Source: Candidatus Tharpella sp.
Lineage (GTDB): Bacteria > Desulfobacterota > Anaeroferrophillalia > Anaeroferrophillales > Tharpellaceae
Direction of reading: 5' to 3'
Length of the DNA stretch: 5,872 bases
Assembly (NCBI GenBank): GCA_021163565.1
Contig: JAGGTT010000283.1
Span: 1-5,872, forward strand
Within the stretch, counting starts at the first letter, position 1. Every line of letters begins with the position of its first letter. The position numbers and the translations under genes are program-made. This document shows positions 1 to 5,872 of this stretch, one piece after another. The notes beneath the pieces were generated by a model. That model saw only the letters and a program-made list of their open reading frames with translations, ran no database searches and was not told the DNA's origin.

Positions 1-1030
1 GGAAGTGTTTGGCGATGCGTTCAAACCAGACTATCCCGGCGGTTTCGTTGCTGTCATAGTAATCGATGATCCCGTTTTCCATGAAGAGTTCATACGGGGC
101 CATGCTTGCATCGCCGACCAGAATTACTTTGTGGTCGGGATTTAACTCTTTGAGAATATGGGCGGTGGAGATGCGTTCGCGGCCGTTGATCTCCGGTCTC
201 AGGTAGTCGTAGATTGAATTGTGGAAATAGTAGTGGTTGAACTCGGCGAAGTGGTTGACTGAGTTTGCCGCGGAGAAGAGGCGGTCAACGAGTTGGGCGT
301 AGGGATACATCGAGCCGCCGGCATCCATCAAAAGCAGCATTTTAATGTCGTTTTTGTGTTCCGGGCTGAATATCAGGTCAATTTCACCGGCATTTTTACA
401 GGTTTGATCGATAGTCTTGTCGATATCAAGTTCCAGGCGGGTGCCGGTGCGCCGCAGATGACGCAGTTTTTTTAAGGCGACTTTGATCTGGCGGACATCA
501 AGGGTGACATCCCGGCGATAGCCCTTGAATTTTCTTTCGGCCGCAATCTTGACGGCCATGCCGCCGCCCGATTCACCGCCGACCCTTAAGCCTCCCGGAT
601 GGTAGCCGCCGTGGCCGAAAGGCGAAGTGCCGCCGGTGCCGATCCAGTTGCCGCCGCCGTTGTGTTCCTCTTTCTGCTCTTTAAGACGCTCTTCAAACAT
701 CTTCTTGACGGTTTCCCAGTCATATTTTGGCAGACCTTTCAGGGCATCGGCATCAAGTTCTTTTTTTAAGCTCTCTTTACCGAGCCACTTCCAGAGCTCA
801 TCAAAAATCTCCGGCGGAACTTCCAGGCCGGTAAAAAATTCCCGGAAAGCCAGATCAAAATGATCGAAAAGGGCCTCGGTTTTAACCAGGAGCGAGCGGC
901 TCAAATGGTAGAATGAGACCAGACTGTTGCCCGCAAAACCGCGATCCAAGGCCTCCATCAGGGCGAGCCATTCAGTCGGCGTTACCATGATCTTATGGGC
1001 CCGCAGGCAGAAGAAAAATCCGTTAAACAT
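1..1030 (-). CDS. VWA-domain protein, CoxE-like family, partial (C-terminus beyond left edge)
   Basis: 343 codons are open from an ATG at 1030 to the left edge with no stop, so the C-terminus is missing, probably by a few tens of residues judging from the family. Residues 1-120 are a helical N-terminal region whose start (MFNGFFFCLRAHKIMVTPTEWL) is typical of the family, which supports this start over the internal Met15. Residues 124-157 form a glycine-rich linker with 16 Gly in 34 residues. The VWA domain begins near 225. Its metal-site (MIDAS) motif is D236-A-G-G-S240, with likely further ligands T289 and D307 (VGDAS). Proteins of this group are known partners of MoxR AAA+ ATPases and act in the cytoplasm as adaptors or chaperones for maturation of a target complex. 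It follows the ATPase gene by 11 bp; a weak ribosome binding site (AAGAG) overlaps the upstream stop codon, so the two are very likely one operon. The target is unknown. The family call is firm; the role is inferred. Confidence 0.88.
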   Translation of the reverse strand, partial: MFNGFFFCLRAHKIMVTPTEWLALMEALDRGFAGNSLVSFYHLSRSLLVKTEALFDHFDLAFREFFTGLEVPPEIFDELWKWLGKESLKKELDADALKGLPKYDWETVKKMFEERLKEQKEEHNGGGNWIGTGGTSPFGHGGYHPGGLRVGGESGGGMAVKIAAERKFKGYRRDVTLDVRQIKVALKKLRHLRRTGTRLELDIDKTIDQTCKNAGEIDLIFSPEHKNDIKMLLLMDAGGSMYPYAQLVDRLFSAANSVNHFAEFNHYYFHNSIYDYLRPEINGRERISTAHILKELNPDHKVILVGDASMAPYELFMENGIIDYYDSNETAGIVWFERIAKHF

Positions 1031-1041
1031 AAATTGCGCTC

Positions 1042-1908
1042 TTAACGACGGAAGTTGTTTAAAGCACCGCGGCGCTGGAAAGCACTGCGGTGTTTAGCGG
1101 CAATTTCATAATCATTTTCATTCTTTAAGAGGGCACCCAGGAAGGGGAGCTCTTTCTGGAAATCGGTTTTGCCGTTTTTCCCGGCTGCCAGCAGGGCTTT
1201 GAGCCAGTCAATAAGTTCGCTGGTCGAGGGTTTTTTGCGTAAGCCGTCGAGATCACGGAGTTGATAAAAGGCTTCCATCGCCTGTTTAACCATCTTTTTA
1301 TCAAGGCCGGGAAAATGAACCTCAACAATATCGGCCATAAGCTCCTGATCGGGAAATTCAATATAGTGAAAAACGCAGCGCCTTAAAAAGGCGTCGGGGA
1401 GCTCTTTTTCCGAATTACTGGTGATGATGATGGCTGGGCGGTTCCGGGCCGTGATTGTCCTCTGGGTTTCGGTAATGTAGAACTTCATTTCGTCAAGTTC
1501 AGCCAGGAGATCATTGGGAAATTCGATGTCGGCCTTATCAATCTCGTCAATTAAAACAACCGATTGCACCGGGTTGGCAAAGGATTCGCCGAGTTTGCCG
1601 AGCTTGATATAGTTTTCAATGTTGGCGACATCAACTCCTTCGCCGCCAAAACGGGAGTCGTTGAGGCGCTGAACCGTATCATAGATATAGAGGCCGTCCT
1701 GGGCTTTGGTGGTTGATTTAATGTTCCACGTCAGAAGCTCCATATCTAAACCCTGGGCCACACTTTTAGCGAGCAGGGTTTTGCCGGTGCCGGGTTCGCC
1801 CTTGATCAGCAGGGGGCGTCCTAAGGCAATGGAGACGTTAACGTCATTCTGCAGCTCTTCCGAAACAATATATTCACTGGTGCCGGTATAACGATTGAAA
1901 TCTTTCAT
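1042..1908 (-). CDS. MoxR-type AAA+ ATPase
   Basis: A 288-residue AAA+ ATPase when started at ATG 1908. Walker A is GEPGTGKT (37-44), Walker B is VVLIDEID (117-124), sensor 1 ends in N165 (IIITSN), the arginine-finger region is DAFLRRC (172-178), and a C-terminal lid segment KKPSTSELIDWL carries the sensor 2 region. Conserved stretches such as WNIKSTTKAQ (61-70) and the LPDAFLRRC block place it among MoxR-like ATPases that pair with CoxE/VWA proteins; known members use ATP hydrolysis for protein remodelling or metallocofactor insertion. The frame is open further upstream to an ATG at 1986, giving 26 extra residues. Those residues do not resemble the family N-terminus, and a plausible promoter lies inside that stretch, so I chose 1908 (GGAAA about 9 nt upstream). 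It is the first gene of a two-gene operon with the VWA gene. The substrate is unknown. Confidence 0.9.
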   Translation of the reverse strand: MKDFNRYTGTSEYIVSEELQNDVNVSIALGRPLLIKGEPGTGKTLLAKSVAQGLDMELLTWNIKSTTKAQDGLYIYDTVQRLNDSRFGGEGVDVANIENYIKLGKLGESFANPVQSVVLIDEIDKADIEFPNDLLAELDEMKFYITETQRTITARNRPAIIITSNSEKELPDAFLRRCVFHYIEFPDQELMADIVEVHFPGLDKKMVKQAMEAFYQLRDLDGLRKKPSTSELIDWLKALLAAGKNGKTDFQKELPFLGALLKNENDYEIAAKHRSAFQRRGALNNFRR

Positions 1909-1951
1909 AATCTTAATTTCCGTATTGGTTCTAAAATTGGGTGATGATATC

Positions 1952-1980
1952 TTAATAAAAAGACCGTCACGGGTGCTCAA
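1952..1980 (-). promoter_or_regulatory. Candidate sigma-70-type promoter for the AAA+/VWA operon
   Basis: On the minus strand there is TTGAGC (1980-1975) as a -35 box, a 17-bp spacer, and TATTAA (1957-1952) as a -10 box, each matching 4 of 6 consensus positions. Transcription would start near 1945, leaving a leader of about 37 nt before the ATG at 1908. It lies downstream of the alternative ATG at 1986, so it supports the shorter ATPase. This is prediction by eye only. Confidence 0.4.
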
Positions 1981-2155
1981 ATGCAATTGTTACCTGATTT
2001 GTTGGTTTGACGCGCCGCTTTTTAGCAGTTTGCGACTCAGATGTCACCCTATTTCTGCGGTTTTTATTTGCTTAATCAGTTATCGAGTGTTAAATGAATG
2101 GTTACGATTCTGTCGGCCTGAATCAGGAAACCGGGGCGAATAGAGGTTGATATGG

Positions 2156-2183
2156 TCTCCTTAAATCGGGAGAAAAGCGGGGA
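2156..2183 (+). promoter_or_regulatory. Ribosome binding region of the hfq-like gene, with a small hairpin
   Basis: GGGGA (2179-2183) sits 8 nt before the ATG at 2192 and is the likely Shine-Dalgarno sequence. Just upstream, TCTCC (2156-2160) can pair with GGAGA (2169-2173) across an 8-nt loop. GGAGA is itself Shine-Dalgarno-like but is 18 nt from the ATG, with no ordinary start codon in frame closer to it. The hairpin could modulate ribosome access, but a 5-bp stem may be chance. Confidence 0.4.
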
Positions 2184-2191
2184 TTTGGAAT

Positions 2192-2443
2192 ATGACACGA
2201 CATCAGGCTAATGTTCAGGAACAGTTCTTAAACCGCCTGCGGCGCGAGCGGCGGCGAGTGAGTGTTGAGCTTGTCGGCGGGACGGCAAAAGAGGGCCGGA
2301 TCAGCAGCTTTGACACGCACACGCTGGTACTTAACGACGATTTTACCAGCCATCTGATCTATAAACACGCGATTGCCATGCTTTCACCGATTGATCAGGA
2401 CGCGCCGGCCATGCGTGAGTTCGGCGAAGAAAAAACTAATTAA
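2192..2443 (+). CDS. hfq: Hfq-family (Sm-like) RNA chaperone, divergent
   Basis: An 83-residue protein with an Hfq/Sm fold signature. The N-terminal helix carries QFLNRLRRERRR (11-22), corresponding to the E. coli FLNALRRER rim motif; Sm1 runs from V23 to about L47 and includes SFD (39-41); the Sm2 motif YKHAI is at 57-61; a short acidic tail follows P66. Hfq hexamers bind small RNAs, mRNAs and A-rich 3' ends. Aligned by eye to E. coli Hfq, the proximal-face residues Q8, K56 and H57 are kept (Q9, K58, H59), and the rim is unusually basic (R15, R17, R18, R20, R21, R22). In contrast, Y25 is E26, K31 is A32, F42 is H43, and there is one extra residue between strands 3 and 4. It is not next to miaA or hflX, the usual hfq neighbours; it precedes xerD by 44 bp. 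It may be a second, specialised Hfq rather than the main one. The family call is strong; RNA preference is inference. Confidence 0.85.
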   Translation: MTRHQANVQEQFLNRLRRERRRVSVELVGGTAKEGRISSFDTHTLVLNDDFTSHLIYKHAIAMLSPIDQDAPAMREFGEEKTN

Positions 2444-2444
2444 C

Positions 2445-2458
2445 GCGGGATAACCCGC
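2445..2458 (+). other. Small perfect hairpin between hfq-like gene and xerD
   Basis: GCGGG (2445-2449), loop ATAA, CCCGC (2454-2458) begins one base after the hfq-like stop codon. It is not followed by a T-run on the plus strand, so it is not a convincing intrinsic terminator. It may mark the 3' end of a processed hfq-like message or cause partial attenuation before xerD. Confidence 0.4.
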
Positions 2459-2487
2459 AAATAAATGCTCTTACAGGTCTTCCCGCT

Positions 2488-3381
2488 ATGTATGCAGATC
2501 AGGTTGAACGTTTTCTCGATCATCTGCTTCTCGAGCGGGGCCTGGCCCGGCCGACAATTGCCGCCTACCGGGTTGACCTTGAGCACTTCGGCCGTTTTCT
2601 TGATGATGCCGGGGTGAAGGTGCCGGAGTCTCTCTCGCAGAGTCAGGTAAGCGATTACATCTTTTTATTGAAAAAGAGTTACGCGCGGCGGACCATCCGC
2701 CGGCGTTTTTCGGCTCTCAACTCATTTTTCAAGTACCTGCTGGTCAAGGGTGAGATTAAGCGTCAGCCGCTGGCCGGTTTTGATCTGCCGCGGCTTGACA
2801 AACACCTGCCGGAGGTTTTGAGTGTGGTTGAGATCAAGGCGCTGCTGGCGGCTCCCGATCCCGAAACTACGCTCGGTGAGCGCGACCGGGTTATGCTCGA
2901 AGTTCTGTACGGGGCCGGTCTCAGGGTCAGTGAACTGGTCAAGCTTGAATTGCAGCAGGTGAACTTTAATTTAGGTTTTTTAAGTGTGATCGGCAAAGGT
3001 GATAAAGAGCGGGTGGTGCCCCTGCCGCTGCAAATTATCCGGAATTTGCGTGATTATATCAAAAAGGGCCGTTCCAAACTGCTGCATGGAAAGAGTTCCT
3101 CATATATATTTCTGAATCGTTCAGGAAATGCTCTGAGCCGTGAGGGATTCTGGAAAAATATCCGGCGTTACGCGTTTAAGGCCGGGATTAAACAGGAGGT
3201 TTATCCGCACCTGTTACGGCACTCGTTTGCGACCCATCTGCTTTCCGGCGGAGCCGATCTGCGGATTGTGCAGACCCTTTTGGGTCACGCTGACCTGGCC
3301 ACAACCCAGATCTATACGCAGGTTGATGCCGAACGCCTGAAAGAGGCTTATCGTAAATTTCATCCCCGAGAGCGTTCTTAA
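2488..3381 (+). CDS. xerD: Tyrosine recombinase XerD
   Basis: A 297-residue tyrosine site-specific recombinase, essentially the length of E. coli XerD (298). The N-terminal SAM-like DNA-binding domain spans about 1-90 (VERFLDHLLLERGLARPTI at the start), and the catalytic domain about 105-297. All catalytic residues are present: R146 (GLRVSEL), K170 (GKGDKERVVPL), H241 and R244 (PHLLRHSFATHL), H267 (LLGHADL) and nucleophile Y276 (TTQIYT). Positions are offset by three from E. coli XerD, and the C-terminus ends in an HPRE-type tail as in XerD. Known role: with a XerC partner at dif, and FtsK, it resolves chromosome dimers at division in the cytoplasm. The start ATG 2488 has a weak AGGT (2475-2478) 9 nt upstream. 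The gene sits among housekeeping-type genes with no att site or inverted repeats seen, so a phage or integron integrase is unlikely. XerC versus XerD is judged by motif resemblance only. Confidence 0.92.
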   Translation: MYADQVERFLDHLLLERGLARPTIAAYRVDLEHFGRFLDDAGVKVPESLSQSQVSDYIFLLKKSYARRTIRRRFSALNSFFKYLLVKGEIKRQPLAGFDLPRLDKHLPEVLSVVEIKALLAAPDPETTLGERDRVMLEVLYGAGLRVSELVKLELQQVNFNLGFLSVIGKGDKERVVPLPLQIIRNLRDYIKKGRSKLLHGKSSSYIFLNRSGNALSREGFWKNIRRYAFKAGIKQEVYPHLLRHSFATHLLSGGADLRIVQTLLGHADLATTQIYTQVDAERLKEAYRKFHPRERS

Positions 3382-5872
3382 ATGATCGAAGTAATAACTT
3401 CTCATATCAATACTGATTTCGACGGCCTGGCGGCGATGCTGGCCGCCCGCCATCTTTATCCGGAAGCGGAAATGGTGCTGCCCGGCAGCCCTGAGCGCAG
3501 TCTCCATGATTTTCTCTTTCGTTCCTGCGGCTATGCTTTTCCTTTTAAGCGTTTGAAAGATATCGATACGGCAGATATCGGGCGTCTGATTGTGGTTGAT
3601 ACCCGGCAGAAGAGCCGCATCGGTAATTTTGCCGCAGTTGCGGCCCGCGAAGAAGTTGAGGTGATTGTTTACGATCACCATCCGGCGACTGCGGACGACT
3701 TGACCGGGGTCGCCCTGGCCGAGATCGCCGAAGTCGGGGCGGTGGTCACCCTGATGACCGAAAAACTCCGGGAAAAAGAGATTACACTGTCGGTTGATGA
3801 AGCAACCGTAATGTTGATCGGTCTCTACGAAGATACCGGTTCTCTGACCTTTGCCGGGACGACCGGGCGCGATTTTCAGGCAGCGGCCTGGCTTTTGGAA
3901 CAGGGCGGCAACCTTGAAACCGTGGCCGGAGTGATTAACAATCCGCTTGATCGGAAACAGGTATCGCTGCTCAATGATCTCCTGTTATCGCAGCGGATCA
4001 TCTATCCGCACGGACAGAAGGTGGTGCTGGTTGAGGCTAGCCGGGACTACTATCTTCCGGATATCGCGATGGTCGTGCATCGCTTGCGGGATATCGAGAG
4101 ACATGAGGTTGTCATCGCCTTGCTGCGGCTGGATGATAAGATTTATATTATCGGCCGTAGCCGGACTCCGGCCCTTGACATGGGTCACCTGCTGGCCCAT
4201 TTCGGTGGCGGCGGCCACCATTATGCGGCCTCGGCTTCGACCCGGGATATGACTCTGATTCAATGCCGGGAACGTCTGCTTGAACTCTTGGAACAAGAGG
4301 TCATCGCCCCGCTGACCGCGGCTGACCTGATGACCTCATCGGTGCTTACGATCGGGCCGACTACACCGTTGGCACAAGCGGCGGAGATGTTGACCCGTTA
4401 CAATATCAATGTTCTGCCGGTAGTTGCCGAGACGGGTGCTGAACTTATCGGGATTATCTCGCGTCAGGTTGTGGAAAAGGCGCTCTATCACGGCCTGCGT
4501 GAACTTGATGTCAGTGAATATATGACCACCGATTATGAACCGATTAGAATTGATGCGGATATCAAAGAGATCAAAGAGCTGATCGTTGAACGCAATCAGC
4601 GTTTTCTGCCGGTGGTCGATGACGAAAAGAGGATCATCGGAGCGATCACCCGTAAAGATCTTCTGCGGGCGCTCTACGCACAGGATGAGGATGCCGAGTC
4701 CGGGGTTGCCGCAGATTTGAGCTTTCAGGGTAAAGAGCTTAGTAAAATGCGCCGGAAAAATGTCAAGGCGCTGATGCTGGAGAGTTTTCCCGCTGATCTG
4801 ATCAAGGTTTTCAGGCAACTCGGTGAGCTTGCCGACAGTCTCAATGTCGGCATTTTCCTGGTTGGCGGTGTGGTTCGGGATCTGCTTTTGCGGCGCCCCA
4901 ATCTGGATATCGATATTGTGGTTGAAGGTGACGGCATCGCTTTAGCCCGGGCCTACGGCGAGCGCTATCATTGCCGGAGTCATTGTCATGAACCTTTCCG
5001 GACGGCGGTGATTTCAACGGCAGAGGGCTATAAAATTGATGTTGCCAGTACCCGGATGGAGTATTATGATGCCCCGGCGAGTCTGCCCAAGGTTGAGCAG
5101 AGTTCTTTGAAAGTCGATCTCTATCGCCGGGATTTTACGATCAACACTCTGGTAATTTCGCTCAATCCGGAAAGCTACGGAATTATGCGGGACTATTTCG
5201 GAGCCGGTCGTGATCTGAAAGAGCATAGTATCCGGGTTCTCCATAATTTAAGTTTTGTTGAAGACCCGACCCGGATTTTTCGGGCCATCCGGTTTGAGCA
5301 GAAATTTTCCTTTACGATTGGTCGCCAGACTCTGCATTTGATTCAAAATGCGATTAAAATCGGTTTCGTGCGCCGGCTCTCAGGTTTTCGGATTCTGCAT
5401 GAGCTGCAGTTGATCTGTGCTGAATCCGACCCGGTACCGATTTTTGAGCGGATTCGGGGGCTTAAACTCTGGCATGAAATATTTCCTGATCTTAAAGGCC
5501 AGTTCAAACCGGAACGTCGTATCGAGCGGCTGCAGGCGGCCAAAGAGGTGGTCTCCTGGTATGAATTACTCTATCTTGAGGAAAAACTTGAACCCTGGCG
5601 GGTTTATCTCCTGAGTTTTCTTGACGGTATGAACACCACTCAGGCGCGTTACTGTGTTGCCCGTTTAGGGCTTGATGAGAATGCCGTCAGCCGTTTTATC
5701 ACCATCCGGCAGAACGGCATTATCGTTGCCGCTGAACTCGGTCGTTTGTGCCGTAAAGGCAAAACCTACTTGAATTCCGAACTTTGCGTCCGAATTGATG
5801 AGCTGCCGCTGGAAGTCATTTTGTATATAATGGCCGGCCATGAGAGTGACGCGGTTAAAAAAGCGCTCTCCA
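3382..5872 (+). CDS. DHH-CBS-CBS-poly(A) polymerase/tRNA nucleotidyltransferase fusion, partial (C-terminus beyond right edge)
   Basis: 830 codons are open to the right edge, so the C-terminus is cut off. Domain order: a DHH phosphoesterase (about 1-300) with H8, D12 and D14 (SHINTDFDG), D73, the D98-H99-H100 signature, D151 (YEDTG) and the DHHA1 glycine loop GGGGHH (275-280); two CBS domains (about 314-370 and 376-434); then a class II nucleotidyltransferase head with LVGGVVRD (493-500), catalytic D509 and D511, RRD (582-584), and EDPTR (627-631), followed by the RNA-binding helical region to the edge. Members of this fusion family add A to tRNA 3' ends, or poly(A), in Geobacter- and Aquifex-type bacteria where CCA addition is split between C- and A-adding enzymes; which activity applies here cannot be told from sequence alone. 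The usual motif E Glu-Arg is F669-R670. The ATG directly follows the xerD stop codon; GAGAG (3368-3372) lies 9 nt upstream, implying translational coupling. Confidence 0.93.
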   Translation, partial: MIEVITSHINTDFDGLAAMLAARHLYPEAEMVLPGSPERSLHDFLFRSCGYAFPFKRLKDIDTADIGRLIVVDTRQKSRIGNFAAVAAREEVEVIVYDHHPATADDLTGVALAEIAEVGAVVTLMTEKLREKEITLSVDEATVMLIGLYEDTGSLTFAGTTGRDFQAAAWLLEQGGNLETVAGVINNPLDRKQVSLLNDLLLSQRIIYPHGQKVVLVEASRDYYLPDIAMVVHRLRDIERHEVVIALLRLDDKIYIIGRSRTPALDMGHLLAHFGGGGHHYAASASTRDMTLIQCRERLLELLEQEVIAPLTAADLMTSSVLTIGPTTPLAQAAEMLTRYNINVLPVVAETGAELIGIISRQVVEKALYHGLRELDVSEYMTTDYEPIRIDADIKEIKELIVERNQRFLPVVDDEKRIIGAITRKDLLRALYAQDEDAESGVAADLSFQGKELSKMRRKNVKALMLESFPADLIKVFRQLGELADSLNVGIFLVGGVVRDLLLRRPNLDIDIVVEGDGIALARAYGERYHCRSHCHEPFRTAVISTAEGYKIDVASTRMEYYDAPASLPKVEQSSLKVDLYRRDFTINTLVISLNPESYGIMRDYFGAGRDLKEHSIRVLHNLSFVEDPTRIFRAIRFEQKFSFTIGRQTLHLIQNAIKIGFVRRLSGFRILHELQLICAESDPVPIFERIRGLKLWHEIFPDLKGQFKPERRIERLQAAKEVVSWYELLYLEEKLEPWRVYLLSFLDGMNTTQARYCVARLGLDENAVSRFITIRQNGIIVAAELGRLCRKGKTYLNSELCVRIDELPLEVILYIMAGHESDAVKKALS

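Larger units (their letters stand above)
1909..2191. other. Divergent intergenic region between the AAA+ operon and the hfq-like gene
   Basis: About 280 bp with no convincing gene. It holds the leader and promoter of the minus-strand operon (1952-1980) and must hold the promoter of the plus-strand genes. For the plus strand I see only weak candidates: TTGCTT (2068-2073), 17 bp, TAAATG (2091-2096) preceded by TGT; and an extended -10-like TGATATGGT (2148-2156) with no matching -35. A perfect 5-bp dyad CCTGA-A-TCAGG lies at 2117-2127 and could be an operator. I found no tRNA, riboswitch fold or transposon end. The plus-strand open frame at 1895-2143 starts at a TTG inside the ATPase gene, lacks a ribosome binding site and looks spurious. 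Confidence 0.5.

Noticed and set aside
1895..2143. 82-codon plus-strand frame with hydrophobic stretches in the intergenic region
   Set aside because: Starts at a TTG inside the ATPase gene without a ribosome binding site and overlaps the candidate promoter; composition looks like translated AT-rich non-coding DNA.
2445..2470. Intrinsic terminator after the hfq-like gene
   Set aside because: The stem is only 5 bp and the following bases are A-rich, not T-rich, on the coding strand.
2488..3381. Tyrosine recombinase as a sign of an integrative element or integron
   Set aside because: Length, motifs and C-terminus match housekeeping XerD, and there are no att repeats, cassettes, phage genes or tRNA nearby.
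3214..3681. 155-codon minus-strand open frame
   Set aside because: It lies antisense to the end of xerD and the start of the DHH domain, both strongly supported by motifs; its translation shows no recognisable domain.
3947..4296. Overlapping open frames on both strands of about 100 codons
   Set aside because: Both are embedded in the DHH/DHHA1 coding frame, which carries the conserved GGGGHH loop.
4336..4818. 160-codon minus-strand open frame
   Set aside because: Antisense to the CBS domains and the start of the nucleotidyltransferase head; no family resemblance, typical of a shadow frame.
1..5872. CRISPR array, tRNA/rRNA genes or insertion sequences
   Set aside because: No regularly spaced repeats, cloverleaf-like sequence, transposase motifs or terminal inverted repeats were seen on either strand.

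Overview
The window is ordinary, gene-dense bacterial chromosome of moderate GC (roughly 50-55 % by eye). The best taxonomic clue is the large DHH-CBS-CBS-nucleotidyltransferase fusion at the right end. That architecture is known mainly from the former Deltaproteobacteria (Geobacter and Desulfobacterota relatives) and Aquificae. A deltaproteobacterial/Desulfobacterota host is therefore my inference, not something the sequence proves. I see no mobile element, CRISPR array, tRNA or rRNA.

Layout: two divergent transcription units flank an intergenic region of about 280 bp (1909-2191). To the left, on the minus strand, a MoxR-type AAA+ ATPase (1042-1908) is followed after 11 bp by a CoxE-like von Willebrand factor A (VWA) protein that runs off the left edge (1-1030). 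Such pairs usually act together: the ATPase remodels, or loads metal or cofactor into, a target protein, and the VWA protein is the adaptor. No target enzyme is in view.

To the right, on the plus strand, are a short Hfq-family RNA-binding protein (2192-2443), a XerD-type tyrosine recombinase with a complete catalytic set (2488-3381), and a very large RNA nucleotidyltransferase (3382 to the right edge). The last start codon directly follows the xerD stop codon, so these two genes are almost certainly co-transcribed and probably translationally coupled. The hfq-like gene lies 44 bp upstream of xerD, with a small hairpin in the gap.

How the genes may work together: XerD has a housekeeping look (dimer resolution at dif) and probably shares only transcription. 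The Hfq-like protein and the nucleotidyltransferase both act on RNA. In E. coli, Hfq is known to stimulate poly(A) polymerase, so a functional link is a reasonable hypothesis. The points most worth a second look are the divergent Hfq, which keeps the rim arginines and the YKHAI motif but has lost distal-face residues, and the fusion of a predicted phosphoesterase, a ligand-sensing CBS pair and a nucleotide-adding enzyme in one chain. I found no clear evidence of a wholly undescribed system.
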